A program made the position numbers and the translations under genes. Below, in pieces: positions 17,655 to 26,336 of a DNA stretch of 64,000 nucleotides. Under the pieces are notes generated by a model, which searched no databases, was not told the DNA's origin, and saw nothing but the letters and a program-made list of their open reading frames with translations. Numbering within the stretch: the first letter of the stretch is position 1; each line of letters opens with the position of its first letter. The DNA comes from Ancylobacter koreensis (GTDB lineage: Bacteria; Pseudomonadota; Alphaproteobacteria; Rhizobiales; Xanthobacteraceae): the NCBI RefSeq assembly GCF_023016525.1, contig NZ_JALKCG010000005.1, forward strand, positions 62,001 through 126,000, written 5' to 3'.

Positions 17655-18674
17655 GTGAACACGACAACACGAGATTTCGGCACCGCGAAGGACGGGCAGG
17701 ACAGGGCGGTGGTGCGCATCACCGCGCCGGGCCGGCTGCATCTTGGATTCCTCGATCTTTCCGGCACTCTGGGGCGGCGCTTCGGCAGCCTCGGCATCGC
17801 GCTTGACCGGCCCTCCACCGTGGTGCGCCTGCGCCGCGCCGAGAAGCTGACGGCGAGCGGGCCAGATGCCGGCCGCGCGGTGGCGGCGGTGGAGAAGGCG
17901 GCCGCCCGCTTCGGCCTCGACAAGGCGGTCGAGGTGACGGTGGAGACCGCGCTGCCGCCCCATTCCGGCCTCGGCTCCGGCACCCAGCTCGGCCTCGCGG
18001 TCGCGACCGGCCTCTGCCTCGTCAACGGGCTGGACCTCAGCCCGCGCGAGATCGGCGCGGCCTTGGGTCGCGGGGCGCGCTCGGCGATCGGCATCGGCGC
18101 CTTCACCGAGGGCGGCGTGATCCTCGACGGCGGCAAGAAGCGGGGCTCGGACGCCCCTCCTCCCATCCTCTCGCGGCTGCCCTTCCCCGAGAACTGGCGC
18201 ATCCTGCTGGTATATGACCACGCGCATCAGGGACTTAGCGGCACAGAGGAAGTCAGCGCGATGGAGGGCCTGCCGCCCTTCGCCGACACGCTCGCCGGCC
18301 ACATGGCGCGGCTTGCGGTGATGGTGGCGCTGCCGGCGCTGGCGGAAGCGGATGTGGATTATTTCGCCGCGGCGGTCGGCGAAATGCAGCGGCTGCTCGG
18401 AGAGCACTATGCGGGCGCCCAAGGTGGCCGCTATACAAGCTCATCCGTCGCCGAAGTGATGGATTGGCTCGAGACGCGCGGCCTGCGCGGTCTGGGGCAG
18501 AGTTCCTGGGGGCCCACGGGTTTCGCCATTATCGGCAGCCCCGAGGAGGCCGAACAGGTGATTTGCGAGGCCCGCGCCCGTTTCGGCGACCGGCCCGCTT
18601 TGGCTTTCGACTGCGCGCGCGGCAGCAATGCCGGCGCACGGATCGAGTGGCTTGCCTGCCTGGAGCAGTGCTAG
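17655..18674 (+). CDS. mptG: Beta-ribofuranosylaminobenzene 5'-phosphate synthase
   Basis: 339 residues of the GHMP-kinase-like RFAP synthase family. RITAPGRLHLGFLDLSG (22-38) and the phosphate loop ALPPHSGLGSGTQLGLA (near 98-114) are diagnostic, and SIGIGAFTEGGVILDGGKK also fits. The enzyme couples PRPP with p-aminobenzoate and is the committed step of H4MPT synthesis. I chose GTG 17655 because GAGGAAA lies just upstream; the in-frame ATG at 17607 has none and adds 16 unconserved residues. It is divergent from the dehydratase/fhc block, so the 157-base gap must hold promoters for both. Confidence 0.92.
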   Translation: MNTTTRDFGTAKDGQDRAVVRITAPGRLHLGFLDLSGTLGRRFGSLGIALDRPSTVVRLRRAEKLTASGPDAGRAVAAVEKAAARFGLDKAVEVTVETALPPHSGLGSGTQLGLAVATGLCLVNGLDLSPREIGAALGRGARSAIGIGAFTEGGVILDGGKKRGSDAPPPILSRLPFPENWRILLVYDHAHQGLSGTEEVSAMEGLPPFADTLAGHMARLAVMVALPALAEADVDYFAAAVGEMQRLLGEHYAGAQGGRYTSSSVAEVMDWLETRGLRGLGQSSWGPTGFAIIGSPEEAEQVICEARARFGDRPALAFDCARGSNAGARIEWLACLEQC

Positions 18675-18761
18675 CGGCGGTTTTGGCGTTCAGCCCGCGT
18701 CGCTCCCTATCCTTCCCACGAGAGGCCGCAAGGCCCGATTCTGACCTAGGGACCGAACGCA

Positions 18762-19658
18762 ATGGCGGATATCGCCCCCATTCTTCATATCGTTTCACCG
18801 CTTCGCCACGTCAGCCCGTTCGACGTGAACATGGCTGTCGACGCCGGCTACGCGACCATCCTGCCCTATTCCGGCGTGACGCTGGACGAGATCGCCGACC
18901 TGACGCAGGACATGATGTTCTCGCGCCACCCCGATGCCGCGCCGCGCACCGGCCTGTTCATCGGCGGCAAGGATGCCGGCCTCGCGCTCGACATGGCGAG
19001 CCGGGCGAAGAGCGTGCTGTTTCCTCCCTTCGAGATTTCCGTCTTCGTCGATCCGGCCGGCTCCTTCACCACGGCGGCGGCGATGATCGCCGAGGTCGAG
19101 AAGAAGCTGCGCCCCTCCCGCCCCGAGGGGCTCAAGGGCGCCAAGGTGCAGGTCTATGGCGCGACCGGCGTGGTCGGCGGCATTGCCGGCGTGATCGCCG
19201 CGCAGGCGGGGGCGCAGGTGACGCTGGTCAGCCACCGCGAGATCGAGGCGGTCGAGGCGAAGGCGCGCGACTTCAAGCAGCGCTTCGGCGTCGAGCTTGC
19301 GGGCGCGGCGGCCAAGGGAGAGGACGACAAGCGCGCCCTGCTGGCCGACGCCGAGGTGGTTCTCGCCTGCGGGCGTGCCGGTGTCGAGATCCTCTCGGCC
19401 GACGCGCTGGCCGGCGCGAAGCACCTCAAGGTCGCCGCCGACGTCAATGCCGTGCCGCCCTCGGGCATCGCCGGCATCGACGCGCACGCCGACGGAAAGA
19501 CTCTTGTGAATGGCGCGCTCGGTATCGGCGCACTCACCATTGGCCATCTGAAGTACAGCGTGCAACATGAGCTGCTGAAGCGCATGCGCGTTGCTCATGC
19601 CGCGCTGACCATCGGGTTCGAGGATGCCTTCCTCCTGGCGCGATCACTCTCGGTCTAG
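18762..19658 (+). CDS. mtdB: NAD(P)-dependent methylene-H4MPT dehydrogenase
   Basis: 298 residues starting MADIAPILHIVSPLRHVSPFD, typical of MtdB. The Rossmann-type nucleotide loop is GATGVVGGIAGV (near 132-143). The conserved MDVA-like segment DAGYATILPYSGVTLDEI is also present. MtdB oxidises methylene-dH4MPT to methenyl-dH4MPT in the formaldehyde oxidation pathway, and Mch (encoded two genes downstream) acts next. The following ATP-grasp gene overlaps its end by 35 bases. MtdA is the closest alternative, but the start and cluster context favour MtdB. Confidence 0.93.
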   Translation: MADIAPILHIVSPLRHVSPFDVNMAVDAGYATILPYSGVTLDEIADLTQDMMFSRHPDAAPRTGLFIGGKDAGLALDMASRAKSVLFPPFEISVFVDPAGSFTTAAAMIAEVEKKLRPSRPEGLKGAKVQVYGATGVVGGIAGVIAAQAGAQVTLVSHREIEAVEAKARDFKQRFGVELAGAAAKGEDDKRALLADAEVVLACGRAGVEILSADALAGAKHLKVAADVNAVPPSGIAGIDAHADGKTLVNGALGIGALTIGHLKYSVQHELLKRMRVAHAALTIGFEDAFLLARSLSV

Positions 19659-20793
19659 GGACGAAGCCGATGTCGTCATCGTCGGCATCGCGGCCCGTGC
19701 ATTGGCCGCCGCCGCCCGCCGCGCCGGGCACCGCGCCATCGTCCTCGACTTGTTCGGCGACGACGACACGCGCGAACTCGCCGTCGAGGCGATCCCGCTA
19801 CGCCGCCTCGGCGGCTTCGCCATCGACCCGGACGACCTGTTCGAGCAGCTCGCCATCCACGCCGGGACAGACCTGCCGGTCGTGCTCGGCACCGGCTTCG
19901 AGCATGCGCCCGAGATCGTCGAGGCGCTCGCCGCGCGGTTCCGGCTGGTCGGCAACGGCCCTGCCACGCTGGCCGCGCTCAAGGAGCCGCGGGCTTTCAG
20001 TGCCCTGCTCGGCGCCCTCGGCATCCCCCATCCCCGTGTCTTCGCCGAGCGCGCGCCCGCCGGCGTTGCGACGCTGGAGAAGCGCATCGGCGGCTCCGGC
20101 GGCTGGCATGTGCGCGAGGCGGACGAGACACGCGGCACCGGCTGGTATCTGCAGGAGCGCGTCGAGGGCCGCACCGTCTCGGCGCTGTTCCTCGGCGACG
20201 GGCGCGCCGCGCGCCTCCTTGCCTTCTCCGAGCAATGGTGCGAGCCCGGCGAGGACGCGCCGTTCCGCTATGGCGGGGCGGCCGGTCCCATCCGGCTCGA
20301 TCCCGCCGTCGAGGGCGAGGTGGAGCGGGCGCTGGAGCGCATCGTCGGCGCGACGGGCCTCGTCGGCCTTGCCAGCGCGGACCTCGTGCTCGGCACCCGG
20401 GACGGGGAATGGAGCCTCATCGAGGTCAATCCACGCCCCGGCGCCACGCTTGACGTGTTCGACCATGCACCGCTGCCGCCTCTGTTCGGCCTGCATCTCG
20501 ACGCCTGCGCGGGCACGCTGCCGGAGCTGGCGCTTCTCGCTCCCGGTCCGGGCGTGGCGGCGCGCGCCGCGGGAGTCCTCTATGCGCCCGCCGCCTTCGA
20601 ACGGCGGCTCGATGCCTTACCCGACTGGGTGGCCGATCGGCCCCCGCCGGGCACGCGCATCGAGGCCGGCGAGCCCGTCTGCACGGTGCTTGCCGACGGA
20701 CAGGACGCTCATCAGGCCCGCGAGAACCTTTCGCTGCGCCTCGATCACCTTTGGCGTGAGCTGAACAGAGCCGGCCGCAAGGCGGCGGAGTAA
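19624..20793 (+). CDS. ATP-grasp family protein of the H4MPT cluster (unknown substrate)
   Basis: 389 residues. The ATP-grasp core spans about 115-300, ending in the Mg2+-binding segment EWSLIEVNPRPGATLDVFD. A Rossmann-like preATP domain with VVIVGIAARALAAAARRAGH lies at the N-terminus. It would join a carboxylate to an amine using ATP. Its position between mtdB and mch recurs in methylotrophs, and a role in H4MPT or methylofuran side-chain assembly is likely but unproven to me. The ATG at 19624 overlaps mtdB by 35 bases. No better downstream ATG keeps the whole N-terminal fold. Confidence 0.75.
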   Translation: MPSSWRDHSRSRDEADVVIVGIAARALAAAARRAGHRAIVLDLFGDDDTRELAVEAIPLRRLGGFAIDPDDLFEQLAIHAGTDLPVVLGTGFEHAPEIVEALAARFRLVGNGPATLAALKEPRAFSALLGALGIPHPRVFAERAPAGVATLEKRIGGSGGWHVREADETRGTGWYLQERVEGRTVSALFLGDGRAARLLAFSEQWCEPGEDAPFRYGGAAGPIRLDPAVEGEVERALERIVGATGLVGLASADLVLGTRDGEWSLIEVNPRPGATLDVFDHAPLPPLFGLHLDACAGTLPELALLAPGPGVAARAAGVLYAPAAFERRLDALPDWVADRPPPGTRIEAGEPVCTVLADGQDAHQARENLSLRLDHLWRELNRAGRKAAE

Positions 20794-20798
20794 ACCCC

Positions 20799-21767
20799 AT
20801 GCTCGACACTCCCACGGACAGGCGCCCGAGCGTTTCCGCTCTCACCGGACCGCTTGTCGACGACCTCGTGAACAAGGCCGACATCCTGCGCCTCGACATC
20901 AGCCGCAGTGCGTGCGGCGCCCGCATCGTCGATGCCGGCATCGCCGCGCGCGGCGGCATCGAAGCGGGCCGGCGCATCGCCGAAATCTGCCTCGGCGGTC
21001 TCGGCGCGGTCTCGATCGACGCCAGCGCCCGCTTCCAGCGCTGGAACACCATGGTCACGGTGACGACCGCCGATCCGGTCGTGGCCTGCCTCGGCAGCCA
21101 GTATGCCGGCTGGAGCCTGGCGGAAGGCGACTTCTTCGCCCTCGGCTCCGGGCCCGCCCGCGCGCTGTGGGGCAAGGAGGCGCTGTTCGGCGAGCTCGGC
21201 TATCGCGACCGCGCCGACCAGGCGACGCTGGTGCTGGAGGTGGACCGCACGCCGCCCGACAGCCTCGTCGCCCATGTCGCCGCCGAATGCGGCGTGGCGC
21301 CGGAAAACCTGACCATGGTCCTCACCCCGACATCGAGCCTTGCCGGCACCGTGCAGATCGTCGCGCGGGTGCTGGAGGTCGCGCTGCACAAGACGCACGC
21401 GCTGCACTTCCCGCTGGAACGCGTGGTGGACGGCATCGGCTCCTCGCCGCTGCCCCCGCCGGCGCCGGACTTCGTGGCCGCGATGGGCCGCACCAACGAC
21501 GCCACGCTCTATGGCGGCGACGTGCAGCTCTTCGTCACCGGCCCCGAAAGCGAGGCGCGCGAGCTGGCCAAGGGCCTGCCCAGCTCCTCCTCGCGCGACC
21601 ACGGGCGCACCTTCGCGGAGATATTCACCGCCTATAATGGCGACTTCTACGCGATGGACCCGATGCTGTTCAGCCCCGCCCGCGTCACCGTGACGGCGCT
21701 GGAGACCGGCCGCAGCTTTACCTTCGGCGCGTTCCACGACGACATATTGGAGCGCTCCTTCGCATGA
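20799..21767 (+). CDS. mch: Methenyl-H4MPT cyclohydrolase
   Basis: 322 residues, matching Mch along its length: PLVDDLVNKADILRLDISRS, GIEAGRRIAEICLGGLG, PVVACLGSQYAGWSL, GSGPARAL and NDATLYGGDV. It hydrolyses methenyl-dH4MPT to formyl-dH4MPT, the substrate of the Fhc complex encoded nearby. It starts 5 bases after the ATP-grasp gene. Its stop codon lies inside the first unit of a 17-base tandem repeat. Confidence 0.95.
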   Translation: MLDTPTDRRPSVSALTGPLVDDLVNKADILRLDISRSACGARIVDAGIAARGGIEAGRRIAEICLGGLGAVSIDASARFQRWNTMVTVTTADPVVACLGSQYAGWSLAEGDFFALGSGPARALWGKEALFGELGYRDRADQATLVLEVDRTPPDSLVAHVAAECGVAPENLTMVLTPTSSLAGTVQIVARVLEVALHKTHALHFPLERVVDGIGSSPLPPPAPDFVAAMGRTNDATLYGGDVQLFVTGPESEARELAKGLPSSSSRDHGRTFAEIFTAYNGDFYAMDPMLFSPARVTVTALETGRSFTFGAFHDDILERSFA

Positions 21768-21829
21768 AGACGGATCGCGCATGAAGACGGCTCGCGCATG
21801 AAGACGGCTCGCGCATGAAGACGGCTCGC
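21762..21829. repeat. 17-base tandem repeat, four units, at the end of mch
   Basis: Four head-to-tail copies of GCATGAAGACGGCTCGC (the first has A for C at position 13) start in the last codons of mch. A degraded fifth copy follows at 21830-21846. Each unit carries ATG and TGA sharing two bases, and since 17 is not a multiple of 3 the TGA recurs in all three frames. The units fill the gap to the next gene at 21849. Confidence 0.9.
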
Positions 21830-21848
21830 GCATGAGGGCCGGGCACGC

Positions 21849-22757
21849 ATGACGGCCGCACGGTCCCGCACGGTCGTCATCTTCACCGAGGACGCCGACT
21901 GGCACACCCGCCGGCTCAAGGCAGCGGTGGAGCGCGAGGGATTCGACGTGCTCGTGCTCTCGCTCAACGAGTGCGGCTTCGCCATCGGCGAGACCGCGCA
22001 CGGCCTCGTTTTGCCGGGGCTGGGCGACCTTTTGCCGGCCGCCGCCTTCGTGCGCCTCATCGCCAAGGGCTCGACCGAGCAGATCACCGCCCGGCTCGGC
22101 CTGCTGCACGCGCTGCGCGAGCTCGGCGTGAAGGTGATGAACGATGCCCGCGCGGTGGAGCGCTGCGTCGACAAGTCGACCACCAGCTTCCTGATCGCGC
22201 AGGCCGGGCTGCCGACCCCGCGCAGCTTCGTCGGCGAGGATCGCGCACAGATGCAGGCGCTGGTCGATTCCGCGCCGGGCGACATGGTGCTGAAACCCCT
22301 GTTCGGCGCGCAGGGACGCGGGATACGCCGCATCCCGGCCCGCTCGCAGCTCCCCGAGCCGGACAAGGTCGGCGGCATCTACTACCTCCAGGACTTCATC
22401 CCCCCGAAGGTCGCCGGCGAACATCAGGACTGGCGCGTCTTCGTGATCGGCGGCGCGGTGGCGGGCGCCATGCTGCGCCGCTCGCCGGGCTGGATCACCA
22501 ACATCCATCAGGGCGCGGTCGGCGTGCCCGCGCCTTTCGACGCGCGCGCCCATGACTATGCCATCCGCGCCACCGCCGCGGTGGGGGCCGACTATGCCGG
22601 CGTCGATCTGATCGAGGACGCGGCAGGGCAGTTGCACGTGCTGGAGGTCAACTCCATGCCGGCGTGGAAGGGCCTCCAGCGCACCACCGAAACCGACATC
22701 GCCGGCGCGCTGGCGCGCCATCTCGCCGCCGCGCTCGCCCCCGTGCCCGTGCCATGA
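21849..22757 (+). CDS. RimK-like ATP-grasp ligase (MptN-like glutamate ligase candidate)
   Basis: 302 residues of the RimK/alpha-L-glutamate ligase family. CVDKSTTSFLIAQAGLPTPRSF (near 115), DMVLKPLFGAQGRGIRRI (lysine plus flexible loop, near 143-160), DWRVFVIGGAVAGAMLRR and HVLEVNSMPAWKGLQ (metal site) are all present. Archaeal MptN adds glutamate to H4MPT to make tetrahydrosarcinapterin. In bacteria, glutamylation of the pterin or of methylofuran would be the analogous job, by inference. The CitG-like gene begins inside its stop codon. Confidence 0.78.
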   Translation: MTAARSRTVVIFTEDADWHTRRLKAAVEREGFDVLVLSLNECGFAIGETAHGLVLPGLGDLLPAAAFVRLIAKGSTEQITARLGLLHALRELGVKVMNDARAVERCVDKSTTSFLIAQAGLPTPRSFVGEDRAQMQALVDSAPGDMVLKPLFGAQGRGIRRIPARSQLPEPDKVGGIYYLQDFIPPKVAGEHQDWRVFVIGGAVAGAMLRRSPGWITNIHQGAVGVPAPFDARAHDYAIRATAAVGADYAGVDLIEDAAGQLHVLEVNSMPAWKGLQRTTETDIAGALARHLAAALAPVPVP

Positions 22758-23590
22758 GCGCCAGCGCGATCGAGGCCGCCTTTCTTTCCGCCTGCCGGGC
22801 CGAGCTCGATGCGCTCAAGCCCGGCAACGTCCACCGCTTCGGCGCCGGCCACGGCATGGACGTGTCCCATTTCGAGCGCGCCGCCGAGGCCGCGGCTCCC
22901 TTCGTCGCCGCTCCCGGCATGCGGGTCGGCGCGCGCATCGAGGGCGCCGTCGGGGCCTCGCTGAAGGCGACCGGGCTCAACGCCAATCTCGGCATCGTGC
23001 TGCTGTGCGCCCCGCTGGCGGCGGCGGCCGAGCGGCAGGGTCCGCTGCGTGCCAATCTTCGCCGTGTGCTCGACGGGCTCGACATGGCGGATGCGCAGGC
23101 GACTTTCCGCGCCATCGCCGCCGCCAGCCCCGGCGGCCTCGGCCAGCACCCGGAACACGACGTCTCCACTCCCGCCCGCATCGGCCTCGTGGAGGCCATG
23201 GCGCTGGCGGCCGGCGGCGACCGTATCGCCGTGCAGTATGTCTCGGGCTTCGTCGACCTGTTCGACACCGGCCTCGCCCGCTACGGCGACCTCGCCGGCG
23301 CGGCGCCGGAGGCGCGCACGGAAGCCGTGCACCTCGCCTTCCTCGGCGCCTTTCCCGACAGCCATATCGCCCGCAAGTTCGGCATCGAGATTGCCGATGC
23401 AGTGCGGGCGGAAGCCGCCGCCCTTCTGGCGAATGTCGATTTCCGTGCCCCGGCGGCGGAACGCCATGCGACGCTCGGCCCCTTCGACGCATCGCTGAAG
23501 GCGCGCGGCCTCAACCCCGGCACCAGCGCCGACCTCACCGTGGCGACGCTGTTCGCGGCCGGCCTCTGCGCGTCGAGCTTCAGCCTGTGA
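22754..23590 (+). CDS. CitG/MdcB-like triphosphoribosyl-dephospho-CoA synthase family protein
   Basis: 278 residues. ACRAELDALKPGNVHRFGAG near the start and LKATGLNANLGIVLLCAPLA, then GLVEAMALAAGGDRIA and GTSADLTVATLFAAGL, match the CitG/MdcB family. True CitG makes the prosthetic group of citrate lyase, and no lyase genes are nearby. Copies of this family sit in methylotrophy clusters, where they presumably act in H4MPT or methylofuran synthesis; the reaction is unknown to me. The ATG overlaps the previous stop. Its 3' end overlaps the opposing HisA-like gene by 11 bases. Confidence 0.8.
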   Translation: MSASAIEAAFLSACRAELDALKPGNVHRFGAGHGMDVSHFERAAEAAAPFVAAPGMRVGARIEGAVGASLKATGLNANLGIVLLCAPLAAAAERQGPLRANLRRVLDGLDMADAQATFRAIAAASPGGLGQHPEHDVSTPARIGLVEAMALAAGGDRIAVQYVSGFVDLFDTGLARYGDLAGAAPEARTEAVHLAFLGAFPDSHIARKFGIEIADAVRAEAAALLANVDFRAPAAERHATLGPFDASLKARGLNPGTSADLTVATLFAAGLCASSFSL

Positions 23591-24284
23591 AGGCGGCGAT
23601 GTCCGCGCGCGACAGCCGCCCGTCATGCAGCGCGCTCGCCAGCAGCACGCCGGCGACGCCGAGAGCGGCCAGCGCATGAAGATCGCCTGCGTCGCGCACC
23701 CCGCCGGCGGCGTAGACGCGCCGCCCGCCGGCCCGCGCCAGCACCGCGCGCAGCGTTTCGAGGTCCGGCCCCTGCCCGGCGCCGACGCGCGAGAGAGTCA
23801 TCACGATCACCGCCCCGGGCCAGAGATCGGCGTCCGCGTGCAGCTCGCGCGGGCCGCGCGGGCCTTCGGGGCCGTAGTCGAGGGAGAGGATACCGCCCTC
23901 TCCGACCGCTCCCAGCGCCGCCTTCGCCTGGTCGAGCGCGGGAAGGCTCTCGCTGCCGATCACAGGCCGGCCGGGTCCGCTCGATGCCCGGCGGGCAAGC
24001 GCGGCGGGATCGGCCTCGCCAGCGTCGACCCAGAGAGCGAGGCCGGGATGGCGCGCCTCCAGCGCTGCCAGCGCTGCATCATGGCCGGGCCGGCCGGCGA
24101 TGGCGTCGAGATCGGCGACATAGAGCGTGCGGAAGGCGCCGAGCGCCAGCAGTCCGTCCGCCACGTCGAGCGGTTCGGCGCCGGCGCTGAGCGGCGTCTC
24201 GATGGGGCGGTAGGCCTCGCGCGCGCCGCGCCGGGCATGCACGACGGCACCTCCCATCAGGTCGATGACCGGTATAAGTTCCAC
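23580..24284 (-). CDS. HisA/HisF-family protein of the C1 cluster
   Basis: 234 residues beginning MELIPVIDLMGGAVVHARRG, the HisA-type barrel start with catalytic-type Asp8. Phosphate-binding parts VMTLSRVGAGQGPDL and VYAAGGVRDAGDLHAL follow. It lacks the histidine-operon setting of true HisA. Relatives in methanogens and methylotrophs are encoded beside H4MPT genes, so a role in coenzyme synthesis is likely and the reaction is unknown. It is the only minus-strand gene between mptG and the fae homolog, divergent from the MfnD-like gene with under 30 bases between start codons. Confidence 0.75.
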   Translation of the reverse strand: MELIPVIDLMGGAVVHARRGAREAYRPIETPLSAGAEPLDVADGLLALGAFRTLYVADLDAIAGRPGHDAALAALEARHPGLALWVDAGEADPAALARRASSGPGRPVIGSESLPALDQAKAALGAVGEGGILSLDYGPEGPRGPRELHADADLWPGAVIVMTLSRVGAGQGPDLETLRAVLARAGGRRVYAAGGVRDAGDLHALAALGVAGVLLASALHDGRLSRADIAAFTG

Positions 24285-24313
24285 CGCGTGCCTACCTCTG
24301 CGACGTGTCGATA

Positions 24314-25276
24314 ATGCTTGTCTTCGTCTGCGAAACCGTCACCGGCGGCGATCATCTCGGCAGCGAGCTTCCCGCCTCGCTGATAGCCGAAGGAATGCTG
24401 ATGCGCGACACGCTCATCGGCGATCTGGAGGATCTTCCCGGCGTGCGCGTCGTCACGACGCACGATGCGCGCCTGCCCGCCCCCGCGCGCGGCACCAGCA
24501 CGGCGCTGCGTCTCGGCGACGATGCCCCATCGGTATGGAACCTGATGGCCGAACAGGCCGATGTGGTCTGGCCGATCGCACCGGAGACCGATGGAAGGCT
24601 GGAACTGCTGGCCGAGGCCTTCCGCGCCCGCGCCCGCCGCGTGCTGCTGCCCGATCAGCCCACCCTCGCCCTGTGCGCCAGCAAATGGCGCACCGCCGCC
24701 GCGCTGTCGGCGGCCGGCGTGCCGGCGATCCCGACCTGGTGGCCGGATGCGATTCCCGAATCGGCCGCCGGCCCCTTCGTGGTGAAACCGGACGATGGCG
24801 CCGGCGCCTCGGGGGTGCGTATCCTCGACGGACGGCCGACGCCACCCTTCCCGCCAGGCCTCGTCGCGCAGCCGCTCGTCGAGGGCACGCCGGCGAGCCT
24901 CACTCTCCTTTGCCAGAGCGGGCGCACCTATGTGCTCGCCGCCAACCGCCAGCACGTGGAACCGCGCGACGGCGCCTTCCATTTCAGCGGCGTCACGGTC
25001 GGCGCCTTTCCGGTCGATGCGATGCTCGCCGATCTCGGTGCCCGCATCGGCGCGGCGCTGCCGGGCCTGCACGGCATCGTAGGCGCCGACTACATCGCCA
25101 CCCCGGCCGGCCCGGTCGTGGTTGAGGTCAATCCGCGCCTCACCACCGCCTATGCCGGGCTGCGGCGCGCGCTCGGCGTTAATCCGCTCGCCTTCGTGGC
25201 CGAGCTCATCCGCGACGGCGAGGTGCCGGAGATTCCGCGCCTGCCGCCCGCCATTCCCGTCGAGGTCCTTCTGTAA
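24314..25276 (+). CDS. ATP-grasp ligase, MfnD-like (methylofuran glutamylation candidate)
   Basis: 320 residues from ATG 24314; a GTG at 24305 would add three residues. It begins MLVFVCETVTGGDHLGSELPAS, the usual start of this ATP-grasp_3 family. PFVVKPDDGAGASGVRIL (near 155-172) is the nucleotide-binding lysine and loop, and GPVVVEVNPRLTTAYAGLR the metal site. Archaeal MfnD joins glutamate to tyramine in methanofuran synthesis. Bacterial methylofuran has a tyrosine or tyramine core with a polyglutamate chain, so this protein may add the first or later glutamates. Its stop overlaps the MfnF-like start (TAATG). Confidence 0.75.
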   Translation: MLVFVCETVTGGDHLGSELPASLIAEGMLMRDTLIGDLEDLPGVRVVTTHDARLPAPARGTSTALRLGDDAPSVWNLMAEQADVVWPIAPETDGRLELLAEAFRARARRVLLPDQPTLALCASKWRTAAALSAAGVPAIPTWWPDAIPESAAGPFVVKPDDGAGASGVRILDGRPTPPFPPGLVAQPLVEGTPASLTLLCQSGRTYVLAANRQHVEPRDGAFHFSGVTVGAFPVDAMLADLGARIGAALPGLHGIVGADYIATPAGPVVVEVNPRLTTAYAGLRRALGVNPLAFVAELIRDGEVPEIPRLPPAIPVEVLL

Positions 25277-26310
25277 TGAACATCGCCCGCCTGGGTTGGG
25301 ACGTCGGTGGCGCCCATGTGAAGCTCGCCGCCTTCGGCCGCGACGGCCGTCTCAAGGCGGTGCGCATCGCCCCCTGCCCGGTATGGAAGGGCGAGGACCA
25401 GCTCGCCGAAGCGGTGCGCGGGCTGCGCGCCGAGTTCGCGCCGGAGGTGGCCTCCGCCGTTACCATGACCGCCGAAGTCGCCGATCTGTGGCCGGACCGG
25501 CGCGCCGGCGTGGTCGGCACCGCCGCCGTGCTGATGCGCGAACTCGGCGGCGCGCCGCTCGCACTTTTCGCGGGCCCGGAAGGCTTCGTGCCGGCCGAGC
25601 GCGCAGCCGAGCATGCCGATGCCATCGGCTCAGCCAACTGGTACGCCACCGCTGCCGTGCTGGCTCATCTGCTGCCGGGCGGCGTGCTGGTGGATATCGG
25701 CTCGACCACGGCCGACCTCATTCCCTTCGGCTCCGGCCGGGTGGCGGCGCGCGGCTTCACCGATGCCGAGCGGCTGGCGAACAACGAACTCATCTACACC
25801 GGCGTCGCCCGCACCCCCGTCATGGCGCTCGCCGCCGAGGCGCCGTTCGGCGGGCGCTGGCTGCCGCTGATGGCCGAGCACTACGCCACCACGGCGGATG
25901 TCCACCGCCTCACCGGCGATCTTCCCGAAGGGGCCGACCTGCACCCGAGCGCCGATGGCGGGCCCAAGACAGAGGAAGCGAGCGCGCGCCGCCTGCTGCG
26001 CATGGTGGGGCAGGACCTCACCCCCGTCACGCTGCCGCAGGCGAAGGCGCTGGCACGGCATCTGGCGGAAGCGCAGACCCATCGGCTCGGCCGCGCGCTC
26101 GATTGCGTGGCGTCCGGCATGGAAGCGGCGCCGGAACTCATCGTCGGCGCCGGGGTGGGCCGCTTCCTCACCGCCCGCCTCGCCGAGCGCCGGACCACCG
26201 CCTATCTCGACCTTGCCGACGTGCTGACCGACGATCCCGCCCTCGCCCGCCCGGCGGCGGACTGCGCGCCGGCGGTGGCGGTCGGCCTGCTCGCCGCCGC
26301 CCTCGCCTGA
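25276..26310 (+). CDS. mfnF: MfnF-like / H4MPT-linked C1 transfer pathway protein
   Basis: 344 residues with the acetate/sugar kinase-hydantoinase ATPase fold: GWDVGGAHVKLAAF (7-20, phosphate 1), VDIGSTTADLIPFGSG (near 138-153, phosphate 2) and the adenosine segment LIVGAGVGRFL near 290. Archaeal MfnF links the furan diphosphate made by MfnE with the glutamyl-tyramine unit. Bacterial homologs were first described only as H4MPT-linked C1 proteins. With MfnB, MfnE and MfnD homologs in this window, most known methylofuran steps are covered. MfnC and the tyrosine decarboxylase MfnA are not seen. Confidence 0.8.
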   Translation: MNIARLGWDVGGAHVKLAAFGRDGRLKAVRIAPCPVWKGEDQLAEAVRGLRAEFAPEVASAVTMTAEVADLWPDRRAGVVGTAAVLMRELGGAPLALFAGPEGFVPAERAAEHADAIGSANWYATAAVLAHLLPGGVLVDIGSTTADLIPFGSGRVAARGFTDAERLANNELIYTGVARTPVMALAAEAPFGGRWLPLMAEHYATTADVHRLTGDLPEGADLHPSADGGPKTEEASARRLLRMVGQDLTPVTLPQAKALARHLAEAQTHRLGRALDCVASGMEAAPELIVGAGVGRFLTARLAERRTTAYLDLADVLTDDPALARPAADCAPAVAVGLLAAALA

Positions 26311-26336
26311 TCCTTCACGGAACCCGGAATCCCGCC

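Noticed and set aside
21762-21846. CRISPR-like array
   Set aside because: Units are directly adjacent, without spacers, and only 17 bases long, so it is a simple tandem repeat.
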